In this document: piece after piece, positions 55,241 to 63,502 of the stretch
Position numbering within the stretch: the stretch's first letter is position 1
Layout of the letters: the number at the start of each line of letters is the position of its first letter
Assembly (NCBI RefSeq): GCF_026738875.1
Contig: NZ_JAPQFJ010000009.1
Coordinates: forward strand, 103,692 to 167,691
Reading direction: 5' to 3'
DNA length: 64,000 nt
From: Clostridium brassicae
GTDB lineage: Bacteria > Bacillota > Clostridia > Clostridiales > Clostridiaceae
Translations under genes and position numbers: made by a program
The notes under the pieces: generated by a model
What the model was told of the DNA's origin: nothing
The model's input: only the letters and a program-made list of their open reading frames with translations
Database searches by the model: none

Positions 55241-56110
55241 ATGATGATTCAATGTTTTGTCAAAGATAATAAAAAGGTTAGCTATAGTGAGAATATTAGT
55301 TTGAGATTGCTATATGCCTGTAAAACTGAAAAGACACATAGCGTGTTGCCAAGAGTTATGCATGTTCACAATGATCGATTAGAAATTATGTTTATTTGTG
55401 AAGGAGAGGGAACTTATACTATAGGTGAGAATAAATATTTAGTAAGCAGGGGAGATATTCTAATATATAATAGCGGAGTGATTCATGATGAGATATCTAA
55501 TCCAAATGCAAGAATAAAAAGTTATTGTGTTGGAATAGATAAGATTAAATTTACTGGATTGCCTCCAAATTGCCTAATTAATAACGAAGAAAGCCCTGTT
55601 TTAAAATCAGTGCATCATTTTATTCTTATTCAAAGTATATTTGAAACTATTTATGATGAGCTTTATTATGAAAAAGAAGGTGCAGAAGAAGTTTGTCATT
55701 ACCTTACACAAGCATTGATTTCTATGTTGTTTAGAATGTGCAAGCAAGCAACTACTACAAAAAAGGAAAATAAACAAAAACTTGGTGAACGTATTAAGAA
55801 ATATATTGATCAAAACTACAATGAGCAAATTACACTTACGTCTATATCAACATCGCTAAATATTAGCTCTGACTATATGAGTCATGTGTTCAAGGAAACA
55901 ACAGGATATTCTCCTATCCAATATATTATGCGTAGAAGGATTGGGGAGGCACAAACACTTTTAATCACAACAAAATATTCTATTACTATGATAGCTACTA
56001 TGGTAGGATATGATAATTCTAGTTATTTTAATAAGATTTTTAATAAAAATGTGGGGATGTCTCCAAAACGATATAGAGAATGCTATACAAAAAAGAATAA
56101 TCTTAAGTAA
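55241..56110 (+). CDS. AraC family transcriptional regulator
   Basis: A 289-residue regulator. Residues 25-110 form a cupin-like sensing domain (VMHVHNDRLEIMFICEGEGTYTIG, then RGDILIYNSGVIHDE). Residues 185-283 hold the two AraC helix-turn-helices (LTSISTSLNISSDYMSHVFKETTGYSP and MVGYDNSSYFNKIFNKNVGMSPKRYRE). Start ATG after GGAGG. It lies 166 bp upstream of a codirectional oxidoreductase-isomerase pair and probably activates it in response to a carbohydrate, but the inducer is not known. Confidence 0.92.
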   Translation: MMIQCFVKDNKKVSYSENISLRLLYACKTEKTHSVLPRVMHVHNDRLEIMFICEGEGTYTIGENKYLVSRGDILIYNSGVIHDEISNPNARIKSYCVGIDKIKFTGLPPNCLINNEESPVLKSVHHFILIQSIFETIYDELYYEKEGAEEVCHYLTQALISMLFRMCKQATTTKKENKQKLGERIKKYIDQNYNEQITLTSISTSLNISSDYMSHVFKETTGYSPIQYIMRRRIGEAQTLLITTKYSITMIATMVGYDNSSYFNKIFNKNVGMSPKRYRECYTKKNNLK

Positions 56111-56276
56111 AAACAGAATAGTACATTTTTAAAAAAATTATCACAATAATCTCAATATTATTCACTCTATAAAAAGCTAAATACTTATATTTACTATTAT
56201 AAATATGTTATATGATTTATATATAAATTTGTAATACGTAAAGAGAATAGTAATGAAATCTAAGGAGGGGAATATT

Positions 56277-57299
56277 GTGGATTTACGTGTAGGTGTAATT
56301 GGTACAGGAGCCATTGGAGAAGATCATATTCGAAGACTTACTGATGTAATTACTGGAGCAAAGGTTGTTGCATTATCAGATATAAATGTAGAAAATGCTA
56401 GGAGAATTGCTGACAAGTATGGAGCAAAATTTTATTCAACTGGTGAAGAAGTTATTAATGCAACAGAAGTAGATGCTATTGTTATTGCTTCTTGGGATGA
56501 AACTCATGCAAAATATGTAATTGAAGCTATTAATGCTAAAAAATTTGTATTGTGCGAAAAGCCATTAGCTACTTCAGCAGAAGATTGCAAAAAGATTGTA
56601 GGTGCTGAAATTGCAGGAGAAAGACAATTAGTACAGGTTGGTTTTATGAGAAGATTTGATAGAGGGTATAGGCAAATCAAATCAGTTATTGAAAATGGGA
56701 AAATAGGTGAACCATTAATGCTTCATTGTATCCATAGAAATCGTATACCAGGTCCTAAACACACTACTGAAATGAGTATTAAGAATTCTGTCATTCATGA
56801 GATTGATGTATTACGTTGGCTATTAGATGAGGATTATAAAACTACGCAGGTATTAATGCCAAAGAGATCTAGGCTTGCAGAAGAAGGCTTACATGATCCA
56901 CAGATTGTATTATTAGAAACAAATAGTGGTATTCGTATAGATATAGAATCTTTTGTTAATTGTCAATATGGTTATGATGTGAAATGTGAGGTTGTAGGAG
57001 AAACTGGTACTGTTCGTTTACCAGATCCAGCTAACGTATTAATGCGTTCTAAGGGTACAAATTCTTATAAAATATTTCCAGATTGGTCAGATAGATTTAT
57101 TGAAGCATATGACATTGAGTTTCAAGAATGGATAAATTCTGTAAAAAAAGGAATTGTAAAAGGTCCCACTTCTTGGGATGGATATGTTGCATGTATTACA
57201 GCAGATGCTTGTACTGAGGCAAGAGAAAAGGGAACAATTGTATCTATTAATATACCTGAGAGACCAACATTCTATAATTCTACTGTAGATAATAAATAA
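56277..57299 (+). CDS. Gfo/Idh/MocA family oxidoreductase (inositol dehydrogenase-like)
   Basis: A 340-residue NAD(P)-dependent dehydrogenase. The Rossmann motif GVIGTGAIGEDH is at the N-terminus, followed by the family signature CEKPLATSAEDC with the catalytic lysine near residue 96 and the active-site NSVIHEIDVLRWLL near residue 175. The overall shape fits myo-inositol 2-dehydrogenase (IolG) and relatives. An in-frame ATG at 56253 was rejected, because AAGGAGGGG lies between it and the GTG at 56277. The isomerase gene follows by 17 bp, so the pair likely oxidises and isomerises a cyclitol or sugar acid. No other iol genes are present. Confidence 0.88.
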   Translation: MDLRVGVIGTGAIGEDHIRRLTDVITGAKVVALSDINVENARRIADKYGAKFYSTGEEVINATEVDAIVIASWDETHAKYVIEAINAKKFVLCEKPLATSAEDCKKIVGAEIAGERQLVQVGFMRRFDRGYRQIKSVIENGKIGEPLMLHCIHRNRIPGPKHTTEMSIKNSVIHEIDVLRWLLDEDYKTTQVLMPKRSRLAEEGLHDPQIVLLETNSGIRIDIESFVNCQYGYDVKCEVVGETGTVRLPDPANVLMRSKGTNSYKIFPDWSDRFIEAYDIEFQEWINSVKKGIVKGPTSWDGYVACITADACTEAREKGTIVSINIPERPTFYNSTVDNK

Positions 57300-57316
57300 G
57301 GGAGGGCAAAATAACT

Positions 57317-58240
57317 ATGAAGATATCTTATATACCAGATTCACTAGGATATATGTCCTTTGAAGAGATGTTAGATACAGTGAAAAGTCTTGGAATTAAT
57401 GCTTTAGAAATTCCAACAGGTAATTGGTCAAAGGCGCCTCATTTAAATCTTGAGGAGCTTGTTTCTAGTAAAATAGCTAGAGAAAAATATATAGATGAGC
57501 TAAGAAAGAGAGATATTGAACTTATCGCACTTAATTGTTCAGGTAATCCTTTAGCATATAAAAAAGACATGGAAATCACTAAAAAAACATTTCAGCTTGC
57601 TGAGATGTTAGGGATTAAGAAAATTATTATGATGAGTGGGTTACCTTCAGGATGTAAGGGGGACAGTACTCCTGTATGGGTTACAACAAGTTGGCCTCCA
57701 GAAACACAAGATGTACTCAAATATCAGTGGGAAGAGGTAGCTATTCCTACATGGTGTAAACTAGTAAAGGATGCAGAAAATTGTGGTATTGACTGTATTG
57801 CATTAGAAAATCATGGATATCAGCTTGTATATAACCCAGAGACTCTAATGAGACTTCGAAGAGAGGTTGGAGATATGATAGGGATGAATATGGATCCAGG
57901 ACATATGTTTTGGATGGGAGGAGATCCTATTGAAGCTGTAAGGGTTTTAGGAGAAGCATTATATCATATTCATGGTAAAGATTCCAGATTGGAGCGAAGA
58001 ATGGTACAGTCAAACGGAGTACTAGATACAAAAACAATTGATTGTTTTAAAGATCGCTCATGGAACTATGTATCAGTAGGATGTGGTCATGATTTGCAGT
58101 GGTGGAAAGAATTTTTCTCTGTTTGCCGTATGATGGGGTACAATGATTATGTGTCTCTTGAAATGGAGGATATGACTATGACACCATTAGAAGGAGTAAA
58201 GACATCAATTGATGCATTAAGATTAACGATAAGCAAATAA
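57317..58240 (+). CDS. sugar phosphate isomerase/epimerase (TIM barrel)
   Basis: A 307-residue xylose-isomerase-like TIM-barrel protein. Metal-site residues expected for the family are visible: Glu in IALENHGYQ, Asp and His in NMDPGHM, His in YHIHGKD, and Glu in SLEMED near the C-terminus. Similar proteins include inosose dehydratase and tagatose/psicose epimerases. It follows the Gfo/Idh/MocA gene with a GGGAGG ribosome site and precedes a terminator, so it is the last gene of this catabolic unit. Which of these reactions it performs is not decided by the sequence alone. Confidence 0.88.
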   Translation: MKISYIPDSLGYMSFEEMLDTVKSLGINALEIPTGNWSKAPHLNLEELVSSKIAREKYIDELRKRDIELIALNCSGNPLAYKKDMEITKKTFQLAEMLGIKKIIMMSGLPSGCKGDSTPVWVTTSWPPETQDVLKYQWEEVAIPTWCKLVKDAENCGIDCIALENHGYQLVYNPETLMRLRREVGDMIGMNMDPGHMFWMGGDPIEAVRVLGEALYHIHGKDSRLERRMVQSNGVLDTKTIDCFKDRSWNYVSVGCGHDLQWWKEFFSVCRMMGYNDYVSLEMEDMTMTPLEGVKTSIDALRLTISK

Positions 58241-58265
58241 AAAATAGGTCAAAATGTGAGCTAAA

Positions 58266-58313
58266 AAAATACCCTGTAGAGTAAAAGTCTAACTAAAGGG
58301 CATTTTGTTTTGA
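58266..58313 (+). terminator. terminator after the isomerase gene
   Basis: AAAAT-CCCT (58266-58275) pairs with AGGG-ATTTT (58297-58306) with one mismatch, inner AGA/TCT pairing, and a T-rich tail. Confidence 0.7.
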
Positions 58314-58361
58314 TTATTTTAAAATAGAAAAGGATCAATTATTTACGGCGTTTAAGAAATT

Positions 58362-58389
58362 TTGATTTTGTATAGAATATTGGTATAAT
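58362..58389 (+). promoter_or_regulatory. yqeY promoter
   Basis: TTGATT at 58362-58367 and TATAAT at 58384-58389 (16-bp spacer, preceded by TGG). The transcript would start near 58396. Confidence 0.65.
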
Positions 58390-58413
58390 TAAACATGCAG
58401 ATTATTTTAGAGA

Positions 58414-58460
58414 AGAGAGGTGAATAGTTAGTATTTAAAGTGTACTAACTACAAATTATG
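58414..58460 (+). promoter_or_regulatory. yqeY ribosome site separated from its ATG by a hairpin
   Basis: The only Shine-Dalgarno match, AGAGAGGTG (58414-58422), lies 35 nt before the ATG at 58458, too far for normal initiation. Between them TAGTTAGTA (58425-58433) and TACTAACTA (58443-58451) form a perfect 9-bp stem. Folding this hairpin shortens the effective spacing to about 8 nt. Confidence 0.65.
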
Positions 58461-58895
58461 CTAAAAGAGTTATTAAAAAAAGATGAAATAGCAGCAATGA
58501 AAGCAAGAGATAAGGCAAAAGTAAGTGTCTTAAGATTAATAAGTGCGGATATTAAAGCTTTTGAAGTTAATGAAAGAGAAGATATTTCTGATGAAGGTGT
58601 TATAAAAATAATAGAAAAAAATATAAAGCAAACAAGAGAAGCTTTAGAATATGCTAAGCAATCAAATGATGAAGAAAAAATAGCAGAGGGAAATTTTGCT
58701 CTCCAAGTTTTAACTCCATATCTTCCGGAGCAACTAAGTGAGGAAGAAGTAACTAATATGTTAAAAGAAATTATAGCTAATGGAAGTTATACGGCAAAAG
58801 ATATGGGAAAAATAATGAAAGAAATTATGCCAAAGGTTAGTGGTAAATTTGATAGATCCAAAATCAATCCTATGGTTAAAAACTTACTTTCTTAA
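58458..58895 (+). CDS. GatB/YqeY domain protein
   Basis: A 145-residue YqeY-type protein, a free-standing version of the helical tail domain of the GatB amidotransferase subunit. Family landmarks are the start LKELLKKDEIAAMKARDKAKVSVLRLISADIKAFEV, the EEKIAEGNFALQVLTPYLPEQLSEEEV middle, and the KDMGKIMKEIMPKVSGKFD end. It may interact with tRNA or related enzymes, but its exact role is unproven. It is transcribed alone. The start codon is set by conservation, since no ribosome site lies at the usual distance. Confidence 0.92.
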   Translation: MLKELLKKDEIAAMKARDKAKVSVLRLISADIKAFEVNEREDISDEGVIKIIEKNIKQTREALEYAKQSNDEEKIAEGNFALQVLTPYLPEQLSEEEVTNMLKEIIANGSYTAKDMGKIMKEIMPKVSGKFDRSKINPMVKNLLS

Positions 58896-58955
58896 ACTTT
58901 CTTTGGTAGCTTAAGGCAATGCTTTTAATTGTTAAATCTATTGCAAAAGAAATTA

Positions 58956-59035
58956 GATTTTATTAGATCATATCTATGATCTAATAAAATCCTATCAAAA
59001 CTACTTTAAAAGTGATTTTAATAGGATTTTATTTT
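58956..59035. terminator. overlapping hairpins after yqeY
   Basis: A 17-bp perfect inverted repeat (58956-58972 with 58975-58991). Its 3' arm, containing AATAAAATCCTAT (58984-58996), can instead pair with ATAGGATTTTATT near 59021-59033, followed by T-rich sequence. The two folds exclude each other. It may serve as a terminator for both yqeY and the convergent DeoR gene. Confidence 0.7.
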
Positions 59036-59099
59036 ATATAAGCTTACAAAGCAATTTAGAGTTTTAAATAATTGAATAATATTAAAGATTTTCTTATGT

Positions 59100-59861
59100 T
59101 TAAAAAAGTTCTATACTTAATTCTTTTAATTTTTCTTCTATATTTGTATCAAGGGTAGAATTTGTAATGATACCATAAAAATCTTCTAATTCAGCAAAGG
59201 CATAGGTGCTGTCTACATTAAATTTAGCATCTTCTATGACTAAAAAAGCTTCTTTGCTATGAGATAGAATAGTTTCTTTCACATTGCCATCTTCCAAATT
59301 TATGGTACCTACCTTATGATTTACAAAGTTTACTCCGGAACTTCCAATAAAAGATTTATTGAATTTATATTTTTTTATATTTTTGATTACTTCAGAGCCA
59401 AGTAAACTACCAGAATTTTTATCATATACACCACCTATACATATAAGTGTAGCTGTTTCATTGTTATTAAAAAGAGTAGGAATTATAGGCATATTGCTTA
59501 TTAAAGTTACATTTTTTGTACTATTAGATATTAATTTAGCTAATAAAAAATTTATACTTGAGGCATCTAAAAAAATCGTGTCACCACTCTGTATTACATC
59601 AAAAGCTTTTTTAGCTATTATTTCTTTATCAGTTAAGTTTGTGTTTAATCTTGTATTTAAAGGAGTACAAATACTAATTTGTCTATCTAAGATAGCTCCA
59701 CCATAAGTTCTTTTTATAGGATGAGTTTTTTCAAGTTTTTGCAAATCTTTCCTTATCATCCCCTCAGAAACATTAAATTTTTTGCTAAGTTCTTTTACTT
59801 TTACTCTTCCAGTTTCATTAAGTATATTTAAAATTTCTTCTAATCTTTCTTCTATAAACAT
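59100..59861 (-). CDS. DeoR family transcriptional regulator
   Basis: A 253-residue repressor. The N-terminal winged helix reads RLEEILNILNETGRVKVKELSKKFNVSEGMIRKDLQKLEK, the DeoR hallmark, followed by IKRTYGGAIL. The sensor domain has the sugar-phosphate site residues in DTIFLDASSINFLLAK and GSSGVN. Members of this family respond to phosphorylated sugars. The HAD phosphatase gene lies divergently 550 bp away, and an inverted repeat (59872-59880 with 59930-59938) just upstream of the start could be the operator. The start ATG lacks a strong ribosome site but is the only one that includes the complete winged helix. Confidence 0.92.
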   Translation of the reverse strand: MFIEERLEEILNILNETGRVKVKELSKKFNVSEGMIRKDLQKLEKTHPIKRTYGGAILDRQISICTPLNTRLNTNLTDKEIIAKKAFDVIQSGDTIFLDASSINFLLAKLISNSTKNVTLISNMPIIPTLFNNNETATLICIGGVYDKNSGSLLGSEVIKNIKKYKFNKSFIGSSGVNFVNHKVGTINLEDGNVKETILSHSKEAFLVIEDAKFNVDSTYAFAELEDFYGIITNSTLDTNIEEKLKELSIELF

Positions 59862-60412
59862 AAATCAATTCTAGTGAGAGGGTGTAGTGGATTTGAAAAG
59901 AGTTAAATAATAAAGTTAAAAAGATAAACTCTCACTAAGATTCACCGCCTTTCAGTGTATTATAGCTTTAAATAATATATAAATATAATTTAATTATCAT
60001 TTATTATTATCCTCTATTAGGTATTATAACATTTTTATACATAGTTAACACAGAAAAATATTTAATTATTCTTGCTTATCAATTTTGTTTAGTATAAAAA
60101 TATATATTGCAAAAAAAGTTAAAATGTTATAAAATAATAATAAACAATAACAAATGATAATGAATGAAATTTAATTATAGTGATTAAAAATATATAGCTT
60201 TATATAATTTAGCGTCATAGGGTGATGCCTAGCGTGATATTTTATATATAGAATAAAGGGGGAGTATTACCCCCTTTTGCCTAATATAAAATTTAGGTGT
60301 TTTTAAAAATATTGATTTTATATAATCTCAACAATGACTCTAAATAATTAAATTCAATAAATTTAATTATTTAATAAAGATTAAAAGCAATTTAAAACAT
60401 AGGAGGAGTATG
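59862..60412. other. divergent intergenic region between DeoR and HAD genes
   Basis: No gene is seen in about 550 bp. TAGTGAGAG (59872-59880) and CTCTCACTA (59930-59938) form an inverted repeat near the DeoR start. At 60213-60229 a small hairpin GCGTCA/TGATGC precedes an AGCGTGATA sequence. A hairpin AAAGGGGG/CCCCCTTTT (60255-60278, 7-nt loop) looks like an intrinsic terminator within the HAD leader. Taken together, the 60190-60280 part may be a transcribed leader with attenuation. Confidence 0.45.
60255..60280 (+). terminator. leader terminator-like hairpin upstream of HAD gene
   Basis: GGGGG/CCCCC stem with AAA/TTT flanks (60255-60262, 60270-60278) and a 7-nt loop. No gene immediately upstream needs it, so it may end a short leader RNA. 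Confidence 0.6.
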
Positions 60413-61213
60413 ATGTATAAGTTATTAGCTATTGATATGGATGGAACGTTATTAAATAGTAATGGAGAGATATCCAAAGAGAATAAGAATGCTATTAAAA
60501 AAGCAATAGAAAATGGTGTTAAAGTTGTAATTACATCTGGAAGATCTCTTAAAGGGATAGATAGATTTTTAGAAGATATGGGATTAAGAGCAGAAAATGA
60601 ATATATTATTGCTAATAATGGAGGAACTATATATAGAACGGATAATTTTGAGTGTATTAGTTATAATGGATTAAAAGGGAGTGACTTAAAGGATCTCTAT
60701 TCTTTAAGTTTAAGAACAGATATGCAGATTATGGCTTATACACATAAAAGTTGTATTTCACCAGAGAAGAACGAGCTTGTTAAATTTGAAAAAGAATGTG
60801 TTGGTAGTGATGTAAAAATAGTTAACTATAATTTAATAAAAGATAATGAAGAAATTACAAAAGTATTGTTTTATCATGATGAAGAAATAAGGGATGAAAT
60901 GATGAAAGAAATTCCTAAGAGATATTTTGATAAATATAATATTATAAAGACACATCCTAAATTATTAGAAATAATGGATAAGGATTGCAACAAAGGATAC
61001 GGCGTAAGTATATTAGCTGATCATTTAGGAGTAAAAAAAGAAGAGATTATTTGTATTGGAGATCAAGCTAATGACATAGAAATGATAGCAAATGCAGGTC
61101 TTGGAGTAGCTATGGGAAATGCTATAGATAAATTAAAATCTATGGCTAAGTACATAACTGCTGACAATGACAACAACGGTGTCGCCGAAGTTATAGATAA
61201 ATTTATATTATAA
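60413..61213 (+). CDS. Cof-type HAD family hydrolase
   Basis: A 266-residue HAD phosphatase of the Cof (IIB cap) subfamily. Motif I is LAIDMDGTLLNS, with both aspartates, motif II is VVITSGRS, and the C-terminal GYGVSILADHLGVKKEEIICIGDQANDIEMIANAGLGVAMGNA contains motifs III/IV with the Mg-binding GDQxND. It dephosphorylates small metabolites, often sugar phosphates or flavin/PLP-type compounds. AGGAGG ends 6 nt before the second of two tandem ATGs, so 60413 is chosen over 60410. Its position opposite a DeoR gene fits sugar-phosphate control. Confidence 0.93.
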   Translation: MYKLLAIDMDGTLLNSNGEISKENKNAIKKAIENGVKVVITSGRSLKGIDRFLEDMGLRAENEYIIANNGGTIYRTDNFECISYNGLKGSDLKDLYSLSLRTDMQIMAYTHKSCISPEKNELVKFEKECVGSDVKIVNYNLIKDNEEITKVLFYHDEEIRDEMMKEIPKRYFDKYNIIKTHPKLLEIMDKDCNKGYGVSILADHLGVKKEEIICIGDQANDIEMIANAGLGVAMGNAIDKLKSMAKYITADNDNNGVAEVIDKFIL

Positions 61214-61418
61214 ATGATTTCCGTTTTCTGATATTATTATATATGAGATATGTATTTTCCCTTAATTTAACTTTTGCAAAATAAAATTAGTTTTAAGTGA
61301 AGGTAAATGTTCTATTCTGTGAAATGGTTTATACAATAGAATATTTATCGTAGATTTTACTTTTTAACTGTAAAAGTTGGGTTCTTAATAAATGTCATAA
61401 AACAGGATGAGGTATATT

Positions 61419-63374
61419 ATGAATAAGACAATAGGAATATTAGCTCATGTTGATGCAGGTAAAACTACATTTGCTGAACAGATGTTGTATCATACAAAGA
61501 GTATTAGAAGTAGAGGAAGAGTAGATCATAAAAGTTCTTTTTTAGATAATCATAAAATTGAAAAAGAAAGAGGCATAACAGTATTTTCAGAGCAAGGTAC
61601 TTTTGAATATAAAGATTCAAATTATTATTTAATAGATACTCCAGGCCATATAGATTTTTCTTCTGAAATGGAAAGAGCAATCCAAATTATGGACTATGCT
61701 GTAATTATAATAAGTGGAGTTGAAGGGGTACAGGGACATACAGAAACAGTATGGCAGCTTTTAAGAAAACACAATGTTCCTACTTTGTTTTTTATAAATA
61801 AAACAGATAGAGTTGGAGCTAATGTAGAAGAGGTATTAAAAGAGATAAGACTTAATTTTACTAAAGAAGTTTGTTTTATTGATGAATCATTAAATAATCA
61901 GGAATTTAGCAAAAGGCTTATAGAATTTATTGCAGAACAAGACGAAGTGCTTTTTGAAAAATATTTAGAAAATGAATATGAAAAAGATTTATGGTTAGAT
62001 TTTATGAGAAAACTTATTAAAGAAAATAAGTTTTTTCCTTGTTTTAGTGGTTCTGCACTACAAGATATTGGAATAAAAGAATTTTTAGAAAGTTTACATA
62101 TTTTAACTTATACAGAATATAATGAGCACGATGGATTTAGTGGACGAGTATACAAAATACGCCATGATGAACAAGGAAATAGATTAACTTATATAAAAGC
62201 ATTAAGTGGCAGTTTAAAGGTAAAAGATGAGATACGTTTAGATGCTGGAGAAAATGATTTTTATGAGAAAGTTAACCAGATAAGAATATATAATGGTGAC
62301 AAATTTATAGCTATAGATAAAATTTCAGCAGGACAGGTTTTTGCAGTAACAGGACTAACTTCTGCTAATATAGGTGATGGAATCGGAATTTTAAGAGAAA
62401 AGGTTACTTATGATATGATTCCAACTTTCAAATCAAAGGTTATTTATGATAAAACATTAAATGTAAAAGAGATATTGGGTAATTTTAAAATTTTAGAAGA
62501 AGAAGATCCTGCTCTAAATATAATTTGGGATGAAAAGCTTCAAGAAATTCAAGTTCATATTATGGGTGTTATTCAATTAGAGGTTTTGAAAAATTTAGTA
62601 GAAGATAGATTCGGTTTATTAATAGATTTTGGACCTTGTGAGGTATTATATAAGGAAACTATTTTAGAAGAATCATTAGGATATGGGCATTTTGAACCTT
62701 TAGGTCATTATTCAGAAGTTCATCTTAAGTTAGAATCCGGTGATCGAAATAGTGGTATTGTATTTAAGAGTATATGTCATACGGATGATTTAACAGTTGG
62801 AAATCAAAATTTAGTAAAGACTCATGTTTTTGAAAAGGAACATCATGGAATTTTAACAGGTTCTCCTTTAACTGATATAAAAATTACTCTTTTGACTGGA
62901 AGAGCACATAATAAACATACGAGTGGAGGAGATTTTAGAGAAGCTACGTTTAGAGCATTGAGGCAAGGACTAGAGAAAACTAAAAATATTCTATTAGAAC
63001 CTTATTATTCTTTTAAAATGGAAGCTAGATTAGAATGTATGGGAAGAATATTATCAGATATACAAAAGTTAAGTGGAGTTTTTGAAGTTCCACAAACAGA
63101 TAACAATAAAGTTATAATAAAAGGCAGAGGTCCTGTAGCTACATTTATGAACTATAGTTTAGAGTTTATTTCTCTTACTAAGGGAAAAGGTAAATTGAGT
63201 TTTATGTTTGATGGATATGATATTTGTCATAATCAAGAAGAAGTTGTGGAAAAAACAACTTATGATAAAGAGGCAGATATTGAATATACTTCAACTTCAA
63301 TTTTTTGTTCTAAGGGGCAAGCATTTTTGGTTAAGTGGAATGAAGTAGAGAATTATATGCATTGTTTAAAGTAA
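61419..63374 (+). CDS. TetM/EF-G-like translational GTPase (ribosomal protection protein family)
   Basis: A 651-residue GTPase of the size of TetM/TetO. G1 is AHVDAGKTT, G2 falls in RGITVFSEQ, G3 is DTPGHIDF, and G4 is NKTD. The EF-G-like domains II to V follow, including GRGPVATFMNYSLEFISLTKGKG near the end. The ATG at 61419 after GAGG is preferred to 61407. It is more divergent than acquired TetM/TetO genes (for example SGVEGVQGHTETVWQLLR in place of the usual text) and sits alone in ordinary chromosomal context. A housekeeping or intrinsic protection role is more likely than recent resistance transfer. Drug specificity cannot be judged. Confidence 0.85.
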   Translation: MNKTIGILAHVDAGKTTFAEQMLYHTKSIRSRGRVDHKSSFLDNHKIEKERGITVFSEQGTFEYKDSNYYLIDTPGHIDFSSEMERAIQIMDYAVIIISGVEGVQGHTETVWQLLRKHNVPTLFFINKTDRVGANVEEVLKEIRLNFTKEVCFIDESLNNQEFSKRLIEFIAEQDEVLFEKYLENEYEKDLWLDFMRKLIKENKFFPCFSGSALQDIGIKEFLESLHILTYTEYNEHDGFSGRVYKIRHDEQGNRLTYIKALSGSLKVKDEIRLDAGENDFYEKVNQIRIYNGDKFIAIDKISAGQVFAVTGLTSANIGDGIGILREKVTYDMIPTFKSKVIYDKTLNVKEILGNFKILEEEDPALNIIWDEKLQEIQVHIMGVIQLEVLKNLVEDRFGLLIDFGPCEVLYKETILEESLGYGHFEPLGHYSEVHLKLESGDRNSGIVFKSICHTDDLTVGNQNLVKTHVFEKEHHGILTGSPLTDIKITLLTGRAHNKHTSGGDFREATFRALRQGLEKTKNILLEPYYSFKMEARLECMGRILSDIQKLSGVFEVPQTDNNKVIIKGRGPVATFMNYSLEFISLTKGKGKLSFMFDGYDICHNQEEVVEKTTYDKEADIEYTSTSIFCSKGQAFLVKWNEVENYMHCLK

Positions 63375-63471
63375 ATACAAGAAGGTTAAAATTAAAGAGA
63401 AATATAAATATTCATAAATTTCCTTTTTATGTCAACTGTTTTTGAAAATGTCCTAAAATAGTTTAATTATT

Positions 63472-63499
63472 AGCACCAGAAAAATCTGGTGCTTTTTTA
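63472..63499 (+). terminator. terminator between GTPase and transposase genes
   Basis: A perfect 9-bp stem AGCACCAGA / TCTGGTGCT (63472-63480, 63485-63493) with an AAAA loop and a T-run. Confidence 0.92.
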
Positions 63500-63502
63500 T
63501 TG

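Noticed and set aside
60205..60240. Fluoride riboswitch, suggested by GTGATGCC near the HAD leader
   Set aside because: The 5' half of the aptamer (GGxGATGG with its closing stem) is missing, and the downstream gene is not a fluoride exporter.
61419..63374. Elongation factor G
   Set aside because: The length of 651 residues and the domain text near the C-terminus fit the TetM/TetO group better than the roughly 690-residue EF-G.
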